Source of the DNA: Candidatus Heimdallarchaeota archaeon
GTDB lineage: Archaea; Asgardarchaeota; Heimdallarchaeia; JABLTI01
Direction of reading: 5' to 3'
DNA: 64,000 nucleotides
Assembly: GCA_030614005.1 (NCBI GenBank)
Contig: JAUWKS010000006.1
Location: forward strand, 26,213 to 90,212
Of the stretch, positions 40,001 to 48,771 are shown one piece after another. The position numbers were made by a program, and so were the translations under genes. The first letter of the stretch is position 1, and every line of letters begins with the position of its first letter. The notes under the pieces are model-generated. The model was not told the origin of the DNA. It saw nothing but the letters and a program-made list of their open reading frames with translations, and made no database searches.

Positions 40001-40207
40001 GAGATCTTTCAAACATCTAGTTAAAACATGTCCGACATGAGGTAACCCATTTGCAGTAGGAGGTCCTTCTAAGAAAATGAATTTTTCCTTCTCCTTTCGG
40101 TTATCTCTTAATTTATGATAAACATCTTCTTTTTTCCAGAATTTGAGAATTTTCTTTTCGATTTTTGGAAATTCAACGAATGTTTTTACTTCTTTGAAGA
40201 CAGCCAT
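37019..40207 (-). CDS. ileS: Isoleucyl-tRNA synthetase
   Basis: [77 protein letters not shown]. Confidence 0.97.
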   Translation of the reverse strand: [1062 protein letters not shown]

Positions 40208-40426
40208 AGTTTATTGACCTCAATTTAAAATGAATTGCAATGTAAATTTCTGTTATTTCTAGTTTTTGAAAAACTCTCTCGTCATTTTAAAGGTTTTTTG
40301 ATATTATGATTTTCTACTAAACAGTGAAAACACTCTTCTTATTTGTACTTTTGACTTAAAGTAAGTATCATTAGACTTGCAATATAATCGAAAGTGTTAT
40401 TTGTAGTATGAACATATAATTAGTTT

Positions 40427-40756
40427 ATGCCAGAAGAAAACAATCAGATACCGGTTGATGAACTTTCTACAGAAGAAGATGAAATAACGATTCAAGAGTT
40501 TGATGAAGAAAATATGCTTATCGAAGAAGAAATTTTTGTGGATTCACCAAGAAAATTCACATTTCGCTCCTTTCTCAAGATGAGCGGCATAACAATCATT
40601 TTCCTATTAGTCTCTGCAATAATTATGCTTGTTGGCTTGATTGTATTCTATTATACCATCGCTGATCCTGTAAAAAATGTTGGTTTCTGGTTGATCATTG
40701 CAGGAGTAATTGTTTTTCTTCTGACAATTATTTTCGGATTTGAAAGAATAGAATAG
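40427..40756 (+). CDS. Small two-TM membrane protein with acidic N-terminus
   Basis: 109 aa with two hydrophobic helices (ITIIFLLVSAIIMLVGLIVFYYTI, GFWLIIAGVIVFLLTIIFGF). Confidence 0.55.
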   Translation: MPEENNQIPVDELSTEEDEITIQEFDEENMLIEEEIFVDSPRKFTFRSFLKMSGITIIFLLVSAIIMLVGLIVFYYTIADPVKNVGFWLIIAGVIVFLLTIIFGFERIE

Positions 40757-40775
40757 CAACAGATTCATGAATTTT

Positions 40776-40994
40776 CTATTTATTATAATCCTTTTCAGAC
40801 CAAGACGAGAGTCTAATTTGTTCACTTTTACATTTGGGACAAACAGTTCTCTGGAAAATAATGCCATCTTCTTCTTTTTGGATATATTCCGCTTCCGCGA
40901 AGCGATGTCCACAATCATTACAAATATACACATCTGGTCGCCATACATCTGCTTGTTCTTTTTTCTTGGGCAAATTTTTCACCTTTAGGATCAA
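40776..40994 (-). CDS. Small zinc-ribbon protein
   Basis: DVYICNDCGHRFAEAEYIQKEEDGIIFQRTVCPKCKSEQIRL. The overlapping ORFs 40767..40988(+) and 40607..40948(-) are likely spurious. Confidence 0.6.
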   Translation of the reverse strand: MILKVKNLPKKKEQADVWRPDVYICNDCGHRFAEAEYIQKEEDGIIFQRTVCPKCKSEQIRLSSWSEKDYNK

Positions 40995-41182
40995 TGATAT
41001 ACACTAGTATTAGTGTTTCATTTAAAATATAACATATTACTATAAAATAAGATTATCCTATTAATATTTAATCACTAAGAAAAACAAAACTTTAATAATG
41101 AACATATTTTTAAAACAAGAAAGAATTGAAAAAGTAGTTCAAAGAGCTTTATCAGTAAGCTGTTCGGAGTTGCTCAAATACA

Positions 41183-41611
41183 ATGTCATCATTATGGAGA
41201 AATAAAACTAATAGAACAATATTGATTTCATCAATATTTCTAGCGCTTGCTTTAGCCTTAATTATTTTCATAGCTGTTTACGATGTAGAGAATAAACCAT
41301 TAACTGGTTTAATGTGGTTATTTAGTGATGCTGGTGCAATAATAATTGTTGGACTATTGTTCTGGATAATATATTTCGGTCTTTTACTCCTCGTTGGAAG
41401 TATCCGCGAAAAGATGGATGCGCTCCCAGGTTGGACTGAAGTAATCATTTGTGCACTCATTACATTATTACCTGCAATATTCCTTGGCAATTTAGACAAC
41501 TTTTGGAAACCTTGGATTGTTTTTGGTATTGCTGCTTTAGGTGTAATTCTAATTTCACTATGGTTCTTAATGAGTTCAACACCAAGAGAAGAAACATCCG
41601 CAAAATCATAA
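41183..41611 (+). CDS. Four-TM membrane protein, function unknown
   Basis: 142 aa with about four hydrophobic helices. Confidence 0.6.
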   Translation: MSSLWRNKTNRTILISSIFLALALALIIFIAVYDVENKPLTGLMWLFSDAGAIIIVGLLFWIIYFGLLLLVGSIREKMDALPGWTEVIICALITLLPAIFLGNLDNFWKPWIVFGIAALGVILISLWFLMSSTPREETSAKS

Positions 41612-41760
41612 GAGATTCACTTTTGAATCTTTTTTTTACTATTTTTAATATTGGCAAGTACCTATCATACGTAATTCCTTTGTTTCTATTCACTCTTTAG
41701 GTAAAATTTATTTACTAATAGATTTCTCAGTTCTCTTGTAAGGCAAAAACCACCTAAATA

Positions 41761-41911
41761 TCGGTCTTCACACTGAACTGAAAATCGCGCTGCGGTATTC
41801 ATCTTGCTCTTTAGATTAGACCGAGTCCCAAATCCTTAATCATCTATTCGCTCATTCGGATTGGATCTTTATGGAATAAACTTTTCATTGGAAAGCTTTA
41901 AGGGATTCCAT
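41761..41911 (+). ncRNA. Candidate structured RNA or 5' leader upstream of the SBDS-exosome operon
   Basis: TCGGTCT (41761-41767)/AGACCGA (41818-41824); AATCC (41831-41835)/GGATT (41858-41862); ATGGAAT (41871-41877)/ATTCCAT (41905-41911) enclosing CTTTTC-ATT-GGAAAG (41881-41895). Intergenic, 41700-41988. Confidence 0.4.
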
Positions 41912-41988
41912 GGAAGATTTTTGCTGAAAGATAATTCAATAAGAAAAAAAATCAGCATAAAAGTTGATTAAAAAGGAAAGGTGTCAAA

Positions 41989-42726
41989 ATGTCCCACGAT
42001 TCCGGTGAAAGAAGACAATTTATTGATTTAGAGAAGAAAGCTCTTGTTAGATATGTCTATCGAAACCAAAAGTTTGAGATCATTGTTGATCCGGAACTGG
42101 CTTTAGATTATAAGAAAGGAAAGGAGATTCTTCTTTCCGATATAGTTGAAAGCTTTGTTGTTTTTCACAATGCATCCAAAGGCGCGAAAGCTTCAGAAAT
42201 TATTTTAGAACAAATATTTGAAACGAATAACGCTGAAGAAATAGCCAAAATTATTCTCACAAAAGGTGCTTTACAACTTACACAAGCTCAACGAAAGCGT
42301 TTACTTAAAGACAAAGAAGATGAAATCATTAATTTCATTCATATCCATTGTGTGAATCCACAAACAAATAAACCTCATCCCCCCGCAAGAATTGAGGCTG
42401 CAATGGATGAAGCTGGAGTACATATCGATTATAATCTAGCCCCTGAAATACAAGCAAAAGAGGTTATCAAACTTATTCAAACTATCATTCCAATAAGATT
42501 GGAATCCGTAGTTTTAGCAGTCAAAGTAACCCCTGATTTTACGGGACCAGCTTATGGTATAGTTGCTGGTGCAGGCGAACTCATTGAAGACCAATGGGGT
42601 GATGATGGAGTTTGGTATGCAAAAGTAGAAATGCCATCCGGTAAACAAGCAGACTTTCTTGATAAGATAAACACTTTAACAAAAGGTAAAGCTGAAGTGA
42701 AGATAGTAGAACGAAAGAGTGAGTGA
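41989..42726 (+). CDS. sbds: SBDS ribosome maturation protein homolog
   Basis: VRYVYRNQKFEIIVDPELALDYKKG; AEEIAKIILTKGALQLTQAQRKRLLKDKEDEIINFIHIHCVNPQTNKPHPPARIEAAMDEAG. Confidence 0.96.
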   Translation: MSHDSGERRQFIDLEKKALVRYVYRNQKFEIIVDPELALDYKKGKEILLSDIVESFVVFHNASKGAKASEIILEQIFETNNAEEIAKIILTKGALQLTQAQRKRLLKDKEDEIINFIHIHCVNPQTNKPHPPARIEAAMDEAGVHIDYNLAPEIQAKEVIKLIQTIIPIRLESVVLAVKVTPDFTGPAYGIVAGAGELIEDQWGDDGVWYAKVEMPSGKQADFLDKINTLTKGKAEVKIVERKSE

Positions 42727-42775
42727 AAAAATACAATCACAATTATTAATTATTTAATGTAAGGAGAAAAAAAAA

Positions 42776-43549
42776 ATGCCTATATTAATTAAAGATAGAT
42801 CCATGGTTACTCCTCGCGAAGCTATCGCTGAAGGAGATTTTTCTATTGGATCCAATGTCTATAGAAGAGAAAAGAAAGTTGTTTCTCAAGTAATAGGTCT
42901 CGTAACAATAAAGGATAACTTTGTAAGCGTTGTTCCTCTCAAAGGAAAATACTTACCAAGAGTTGGAGATCTCGTTATTGGAAAAGTAACTGATGTTTCT
43001 CTAAGTACTTGGATAGTGGATATCGCAAGTCCATATCCTGGTGTAATGAGAACCTCAACGTCATTAGCAAGACGATTCGATCCAATTAAAGACAAAACAA
43101 GAAAAATCTTTGATGTTGGTGAAGTAATTGTTGCTAAAGTTTTCTCATTCGATCGAACACGCGATCCGATGTTAACTGTTAGATCAGACAATCGTGGTGG
43201 TGGAAATAGCCCATACCTCGGTAAACTTGTAGGTGGCAGAGTAATTGATGTTAGCCCCTCCAAAATTCCTCGTTTAATTGGTAGAAGAGGAAGTATGATA
43301 TCAACAATCAAGCATTACACAAATTGTAAAATGATTGTTGGACAAAACGGACGTGTCTGGTTTAAAGGAAACAACTTTGAAGATGAGTTATTAGTTTTAC
43401 GAGCAATCCAGAAGATTGATCGAGAAGCTCACACAACTGGGTTAACTGATCGAATTAAGAACTTCTTAGAAGAAGCAAAAAAGAATATGCCCACACCTTC
43501 TAAGGAAAAACAATCCGATAAGGAGAAAAGATCAGAAAAAAAAAGTTAA
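42776..43549 (+). CDS. rrp4: Exosome complex RNA-binding subunit Rrp4
   Basis: S1 domain plus KH domain (IPRLIGRRGSMISTIKHYTNCKMIVGQNGRVWF); operon position. Confidence 0.95.
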   Translation: MPILIKDRSMVTPREAIAEGDFSIGSNVYRREKKVVSQVIGLVTIKDNFVSVVPLKGKYLPRVGDLVIGKVTDVSLSTWIVDIASPYPGVMRTSTSLARRFDPIKDKTRKIFDVGEVIVAKVFSFDRTRDPMLTVRSDNRGGGNSPYLGKLVGGRVIDVSPSKIPRLIGRRGSMISTIKHYTNCKMIVGQNGRVWFKGNNFEDELLVLRAIQKIDREAHTTGLTDRIKNFLEEAKKNMPTPSKEKQSDKEKRSEKKS

Positions 43550-43568
43550 GCTAATTAGGTGAAATTAA

Positions 43569-44528
43569 ATGGCCAAAAATAAAGAAGAAACTGTGTTAAT
43601 AACCAAAGATGGTATACGACATGATGGTCGTAAAAGAGAAGACTTACGAGAAATTTCATTTGATGTAGGTGTCTTAGATAGAGCAGATGGCTCATGTCTA
43701 ATCCAATGGGGACGAAATAAAATATTAGCAGCTGTATATGGACCTCGTGAATTGCATCCAAAACATATGCAAATGCCTGGTCAAGCATATATTCGATGTG
43801 AATATAGGATGGCAACATTCTCTGTTCCTGACAGAAAAAGCCCAGCACCAAAGAGAAGAGAGAAAGAAATTTCCAAATTACTTGGTGAAGCTTTGAATCC
43901 AGCATTATTTACTTATCTCTATCCTCGCTCAGTAATCGATGTATTTATTGAAGTATTACAAGCAGATGGTGGTACACGATGTGCAGCAATTACTGCCGCA
44001 TCTCTAGCATTAGCAGACGCTGGCATACCTATGAGAGATTTAGTCACAGGAGTTGCTGCTGGCAATCTATCTGATAAAATAGTTTTGGATCTTGATGATG
44101 TTGAAGACAAAGAAGGACTAGGCGACTTGCCCATTGCTTATCTGCCAAACTTAGAGAAGGTTGTTCTTTTACAATCTGATGGAATATTCACTCCAGATCA
44201 ATATAAAGAAGCCTTAGATATGCTTGTTCCTGCCTGTAAGAAAATCTATCAATTGCAGCGAAAGGCTATTACTGACAAATACTCTCAAATAAATGAGGCG
44301 GTCCAGAAAGACATAGAGGCAGAAGAAAAAGATAAACCAGCAAAAGACAAGAAGAAAGCTGAAGACTCTAAAGCTAAAGACGATAAGAAAGCAAAGAAAG
44401 CAGATGATGGAAAGAAATCAAAAGCTTCTGACAAGGAAGAGAAAAAGAAGAAAGGCTTAAAGAAATCTTCCAAAAAGAAAGATGATAAAAAACAAGCTTC
44501 TAAAGAAAAAGAAGCTAAGAAGGACTAA
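43569..44528 (+). CDS. rrp41: Exosome complex exonuclease Rrp41 with long lysine-rich C-terminal tail
   Basis: GIRHDGRKREDLREISFDVGVLDRADGSCLIQWGRNKILAAVYGPRELHPKHMQ; about 70 aa Lys-rich tail. Confidence 0.96.
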   Translation: MAKNKEETVLITKDGIRHDGRKREDLREISFDVGVLDRADGSCLIQWGRNKILAAVYGPRELHPKHMQMPGQAYIRCEYRMATFSVPDRKSPAPKRREKEISKLLGEALNPALFTYLYPRSVIDVFIEVLQADGGTRCAAITAASLALADAGIPMRDLVTGVAAGNLSDKIVLDLDDVEDKEGLGDLPIAYLPNLEKVVLLQSDGIFTPDQYKEALDMLVPACKKIYQLQRKAITDKYSQINEAVQKDIEAEEKDKPAKDKKKAEDSKAKDDKKAKKADDGKKSKASDKEEKKKKGLKKSSKKKDDKKQASKEKEAKKD

Positions 44529-44545
44529 TTAGGGAGGCAAAAAAT

Positions 44546-45400
44546 ATGGCAAAAAAAGGTCTCATTAGTGTAGTAGAACGTGAACACATTCTCTCATTAC
44601 TTAATCATGGTAAAAGAACCGATGGACGATCCTTCAATGAATTCAGAAAGATAACTATTATCCCTGGATATATCCAGAAAGCAGAAGGATCAGCAATCGC
44701 TAAAATTGGCAAAAGCAAAGTTATTGCAGGTGTAAAAGCACAAATGGGAACTCCATTCCCTGATTCACCAAACAAAGGAGTAATTACTACAACTGTAGAA
44801 TTAGTTCCAGTAGCAGCCCCTGAATTTGAATCAGGTCCTCCTCGTGAATTTGCCATTGAACTCGCAAGAGTTGCAGATAGAGCAATACGTGAATCTGAAG
44901 CAGTTTCAAATGAAGATTTAGTAATAATTCCAGGTAAATTTGTTTGGATACTCTTCATTGATATCTATGTATTAGATCATGATGGAAATCTCTATGATGC
45001 TTGTGAACTTGCTGCATTAGGTGCATTATTAAATACACAAATCCCGGATATCAAAATAGTTACAAACGAAAAAGGCGAAGAAGTGGTCGAAGTTCTAGAA
45101 ACAACTCATCCACTAGTAATGAAACATACACCAATTAGCTGTACATTCTCAAAAATTGGTGACAATATCATTGTTGATCCAAATTATGACGAAGAAACCA
45201 TACAAGACACTCGGCTAACACTTGCTTTTACAGAAGAAAACAAGATTTGCTCCACACAAAAAGGTGAAGCTGGAACCTTTACTGTAGAAGAAATTAAAAA
45301 GTGTATAGATATTGCAGCAGAAAGAACGAAAGACATAAGAAGTCAACTAGATAAAATCGTTGACCCACAAGGATACCCTTGGTCTGAGGAATCATCCTAA
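44546..45400 (+). CDS. rrp42: Exosome complex subunit Rrp42
   Basis: LNHGKRTDGRSFNEFRKITIIPGYIQKAEGSAIAKIGKSKVIAGVKAQMGTPFPDSPNKG. Confidence 0.96.
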   Translation: MAKKGLISVVEREHILSLLNHGKRTDGRSFNEFRKITIIPGYIQKAEGSAIAKIGKSKVIAGVKAQMGTPFPDSPNKGVITTTVELVPVAAPEFESGPPREFAIELARVADRAIRESEAVSNEDLVIIPGKFVWILFIDIYVLDHDGNLYDACELAALGALLNTQIPDIKIVTNEKGEEVVEVLETTHPLVMKHTPISCTFSKIGDNIIVDPNYDEETIQDTRLTLAFTEENKICSTQKGEAGTFTVEEIKKCIDIAAERTKDIRSQLDKIVDPQGYPWSEESS

Positions 45401-45441
45401 GACCAAATTATTCCATAAATAAAACCAAGAGGGTAAAAACA

Positions 45442-45732
45442 ATGGCACGAAAAACAAAGAAAGTCGGTTCAACAGGTCGTTTCGGACCTAGATATGGTTC
45501 ACAACTCAAGAAACGTGTCCTAAAAATAGAGCGAGGCATGCATGCTGCTCATAAATGTCCTAACTGTGCAAGTCCTAATGTAAAAAGGAAATCAGTAGGC
45601 ATTTGGATCTGTAAAAAGTGTAAAGTAAGCTTTGCAGGTGGCGCATGGTTACCAATAACTCCAACTGGAAAATCGGCTTCAAGAACAACAATTAGTTTAG
45701 AAGAACAACGACTCGAGAAATCCAAGAAATGA
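45442..45732 (+). CDS. rpl37ae: 50S ribosomal protein L37Ae (eL43)
   Basis: KKVGSTGRFGPRYGSQLKKRVLKIERGMHAAHKCPNCASPNVKRKSVGIWICKKCKVSFAGGAWLP. Confidence 0.96.
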   Translation: MARKTKKVGSTGRFGPRYGSQLKKRVLKIERGMHAAHKCPNCASPNVKRKSVGIWICKKCKVSFAGGAWLPITPTGKSASRTTISLEEQRLEKSKK

Positions 45733-46382
45733 ACGAACGAGAAATTTCCCCCTATGAAAAATTTATGTTAACAACCTCTAGGAAACCTAGCCATAGAACG
45801 CGCTCTTTTGCTCGTGATTTGGTTACGGTCATTCCTTGGTGTTTTCATTTTACCAGAGGTTCATGCAGTCTGAAAGACTTAGCTGAAGAGCTAACTAGCT
45901 TAGGTATCAATAGGTTGTTAATTCTACACGAGAAAAAAGGAAATCCTAGTCTCATTAAATTCTACAAACTAGTAGATGAGAAAATAGAAGAAAGAGATTA
46001 TCGTGTGAGAATTAAAGGGATTAGTCTTGGTCGAGAACTAAGAAATGTTAGATCGATTTTTACTTCTGAATCCAAATTTAGTGTAATCAATCAATCAAAA
46101 TCAGATTTTGGTGAACAGCTTTACACTATGTTATCATTATTCTTTGAATTTGAGCGTACAAGAGAGCTGCCCCTGGACCCAAATTTTAAGGGAATAGCCA
46201 TTCTATATTCAGATACAACCGAAGGCCACATCAATCTAGTTTTCCAACAAATAGAAACGAAGAAGATGATTGGCCCAAGAATAACTATATCAGATGTTTA
46301 TTTAGGTAAGAAAGGTGAAGCTATTAGATCATTGATAGATCTAATCGGTATTGGAAAGAGAAGAAGACAATCAAAGAATTAA
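45729..46382 (+). CDS. Brix domain protein (Imp4/Mil family, rRNA processing)
   Basis: LTTSRKPSHRTRSFARDLVTVIPWCFHFTRGSCSLKDLAEELTSLGINRLLILHEKKGNPSLIKFYKL. ATGA overlap with L37Ae. Confidence 0.85.
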   Translation: MNEREISPYEKFMLTTSRKPSHRTRSFARDLVTVIPWCFHFTRGSCSLKDLAEELTSLGINRLLILHEKKGNPSLIKFYKLVDEKIEERDYRVRIKGISLGRELRNVRSIFTSESKFSVINQSKSDFGEQLYTMLSLFFEFERTRELPLDPNFKGIAILYSDTTEGHINLVFQQIETKKMIGPRITISDVYLGKKGEAIRSLIDLIGIGKRRRQSKN

Positions 46383-46422
46383 TTGTTATACTTCTCTCTC
46401 ATTAAAATTTTACAACTGTGGG

Positions 46423-46710
46423 ATGAATTTGGTTGATAATCGAACGAATAAACATTCATTTGATTTCACTTCTGAATTGGTAATAAAATCATTATCTAAC
46501 AAAGAAATTACAGCCATTCATTCTGCAATATATCCTGAAACAACTGTTGAAATTAGTTCAAGAGGAAAAGCAGAGATTTTTATTGAAGAAGATAATTGCT
46601 TGCGGATGGTTTTTTCTGCGATAGATTTTATTTCTCTTCGTGCAATGGTAAGTTCATATTTGAGATGGATAGATGCAGCAATCTCTTCACTAAATGTTGT
46701 TGAGATGTAA
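46423..46710 (+). CDS. pcc1: KEOPS complex subunit Pcc1-like protein
   Basis: AIHSAIYPETTVEISSRGKAEIFIEEDNCLRMVFSAIDFISLRAMVSSYLRWIDAAISSLNVVE; usual operon neighbour of Brix. ATG at 46423 preferred to the listed 46351. Confidence 0.75.
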   Translation: MNLVDNRTNKHSFDFTSELVIKSLSNKEITAIHSAIYPETTVEISSRGKAEIFIEEDNCLRMVFSAIDFISLRAMVSSYLRWIDAAISSLNVVEM

Positions 46711-46843
46711 GAAAAAGAAATCACAAATAGAAATCTCATAGAATACTGTTCAACCCAACAGAGTAAAAAGATTTTTAATATAAACGAAATCAAAACACTC
46801 AAAAAGAAAGCCATTCTTAATTAAATATATAGAAGGAATTACA

Positions 46844-47026
46844 TTGACTCACGGTTCAGTACAAAAAGCCGGAAAAGTTAGAAACTCTACTCCAAAAGTA
46901 GAACAAAAACATCATGTTTCTAGACATCCCCGGACAAGAAACAAACACAATTACTTAAAACGAAATATTAAGGGTATCCCAACAGGACAACCATCAGGCG
47001 CAAAGCGCAGAAGAAGAAGAAGATAA
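46844..47026 (+). CDS. rps30e: 30S ribosomal protein S30e (eS30)
   Basis: THGSVQKAGKVRNSTPKVEQKHHVSRHPRTRNKHNYLKRNI...GAKRRRRRR. TTG start. Confidence 0.88.
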   Translation: MTHGSVQKAGKVRNSTPKVEQKHHVSRHPRTRNKHNYLKRNIKGIPTGQPSGAKRRRRRR

Positions 47027-47164
47027 TTTCTTCCCTTCTTTTATCCTATCAATTTTTACCCTTTTACTTTCAATCTTAACCTAATTTTAAAAAGATTTAG
47101 AGCAACCATAAAAGTAGATTTGTTAGTAAAATTTTAAGTGTAATCTAAGTTATTTTAATACGTA

Positions 47165-48769
47165 ATGGATGGTTCATTCTTGGAAAAAGAAAAAATATAT
47201 CGCGAAATATTAGAACAAATTATTGCTACTCCACCAAAAAACGAAAAAGGGTTAGCGAAAATTAAACGGGCTGCTTGCAAAAAGTATTCTCTAGATCATT
47301 TTCCAAGAAATAGCGATATCTTAGAATGTGCTACAGAAAAGGAACGACCAATAGTTCTTCCCATTCTAATTAAGAAACCAAGTAGAACTCTATCTGGTGT
47401 TGCTGTAGTTGCTGTAATGAGCAAACCAATGGCGTGTCCCCATGGAAAATGTACAATGTGTCCTGGTGGACCGGAACAAGATAGCCCACAATCTTACACT
47501 GGGTTTGAACCAGCTGCTATGCGTGGAAAAATGTTTGATTATGATCCTAAAAAACAAGTAACAACTAGATTACAACAATTAGAAGCAATAGGTCACAATA
47601 CTAGTAAGATTGATTTAATTTTAATGGGTGGAACATTACCTGCTGCACCTTTGGAATACCAAGAATTTTTCATTAAGGGTTGCTTGGATGGAGTTACAAA
47701 AAGAGATTCCAAAACAATTGAGGAAGCAATAGAATTTGCAGAATCAAGTGAAAGACGTTGTGTTGGCATAACAGTAGAAACGCGACCTGATACTTGTTCG
47801 ATTGAGAATTTAAAACAACAGCTAAATTGGGGGGTTACTCGAGTAGAAGTTGGTGTGCAAATAGTAAACGACAAAGTTTACAAAAGAATCAATCGTGGAC
47901 ATACAGTAGAAGACGTGACTAATGCTTTCAAAACACTAAGAGATTTAGGTTTAAAAGTAACAGCACATATGATGGTTGGATTGCCAGGTGTTACGTGGGA
48001 AAAGGAACTTGAAAGCTTCAAAACCTTTATGCATGATTCAAGATTCATCCCAGATGAATTGAAAATTTATCCTATGATGTTAATGGAAAATACCAAACTT
48101 TATCAAGAATATTTAGCCGGTGATTATGAACCATTAACTCATGATGAAACAGTTAAGAAAGTCGCAGAATTTAAAGTCAATATTTTACCGAGTATCCGCT
48201 TGAAAAGAGTATTGCGAGATATTCCTGCTACAAAGATTTTTGCTGGGCCGAAGAAGAGTGATTTGAGAGAATATGCACAAAGACATTTGATAGAATCTGG
48301 AAGAAAATGTCGCTGTATTCGTTGTAGAGAAGTTGGTCATCAAATTAGAAAAGGCATACACCCCTCAATCGATGATATAGAATTAGTTAGAAGAGAATAT
48401 GATGCTTCTGGAGGAAAAGAAATCTTCCTATCATATGAAGATACTTCTCAAGATATTATTTTGGGATTCTTACGCCTTCGACATCCATCAAAGGATAGAC
48501 TCATATCTGGTGTTGAAGAAAAACCATTTTCTATCATTAGAGAGCTACATATTTATGGATCCATAGTAGGAATCGGTTTTAATGCTCAACAAGCTTCAGA
48601 TTGGCAACATAAAGGATATGGTTCAAAGTTAATAGAAGAAGCTGTTACAATATCTCGAGATGAAGCTGGAAGTGAGTTGTTGTTAGTAACAAGTGGCATT
48701 GGCGTTAGAGAATATTATGCAAAAAGAGGATTCAATAAACTCAATCCCTATATGTCTCGAGTTTTATGA
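47165..48769 (+). CDS. elp3: tRNA uridine(34) acetyltransferase Elp3 (radical SAM + GNAT)
   Basis: MSKPMACPHGKCTMCPGGPEQDSPQSYTGFEPAAMRG; VEVGVQIVNDKVYKRINRGHT; C-terminal GNAT QHKGYGSKLIEEA. Confidence 0.96.
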   Translation: MDGSFLEKEKIYREILEQIIATPPKNEKGLAKIKRAACKKYSLDHFPRNSDILECATEKERPIVLPILIKKPSRTLSGVAVVAVMSKPMACPHGKCTMCPGGPEQDSPQSYTGFEPAAMRGKMFDYDPKKQVTTRLQQLEAIGHNTSKIDLILMGGTLPAAPLEYQEFFIKGCLDGVTKRDSKTIEEAIEFAESSERRCVGITVETRPDTCSIENLKQQLNWGVTRVEVGVQIVNDKVYKRINRGHTVEDVTNAFKTLRDLGLKVTAHMMVGLPGVTWEKELESFKTFMHDSRFIPDELKIYPMMLMENTKLYQEYLAGDYEPLTHDETVKKVAEFKVNILPSIRLKRVLRDIPATKIFAGPKKSDLREYAQRHLIESGRKCRCIRCREVGHQIRKGIHPSIDDIELVRREYDASGGKEIFLSYEDTSQDIILGFLRLRHPSKDRLISGVEEKPFSIIRELHIYGSIVGIGFNAQQASDWQHKGYGSKLIEEAVTISRDEAGSELLLVTSGIGVREYYAKRGFNKLNPYMSRVL

Positions 48770-48771
48770 AC

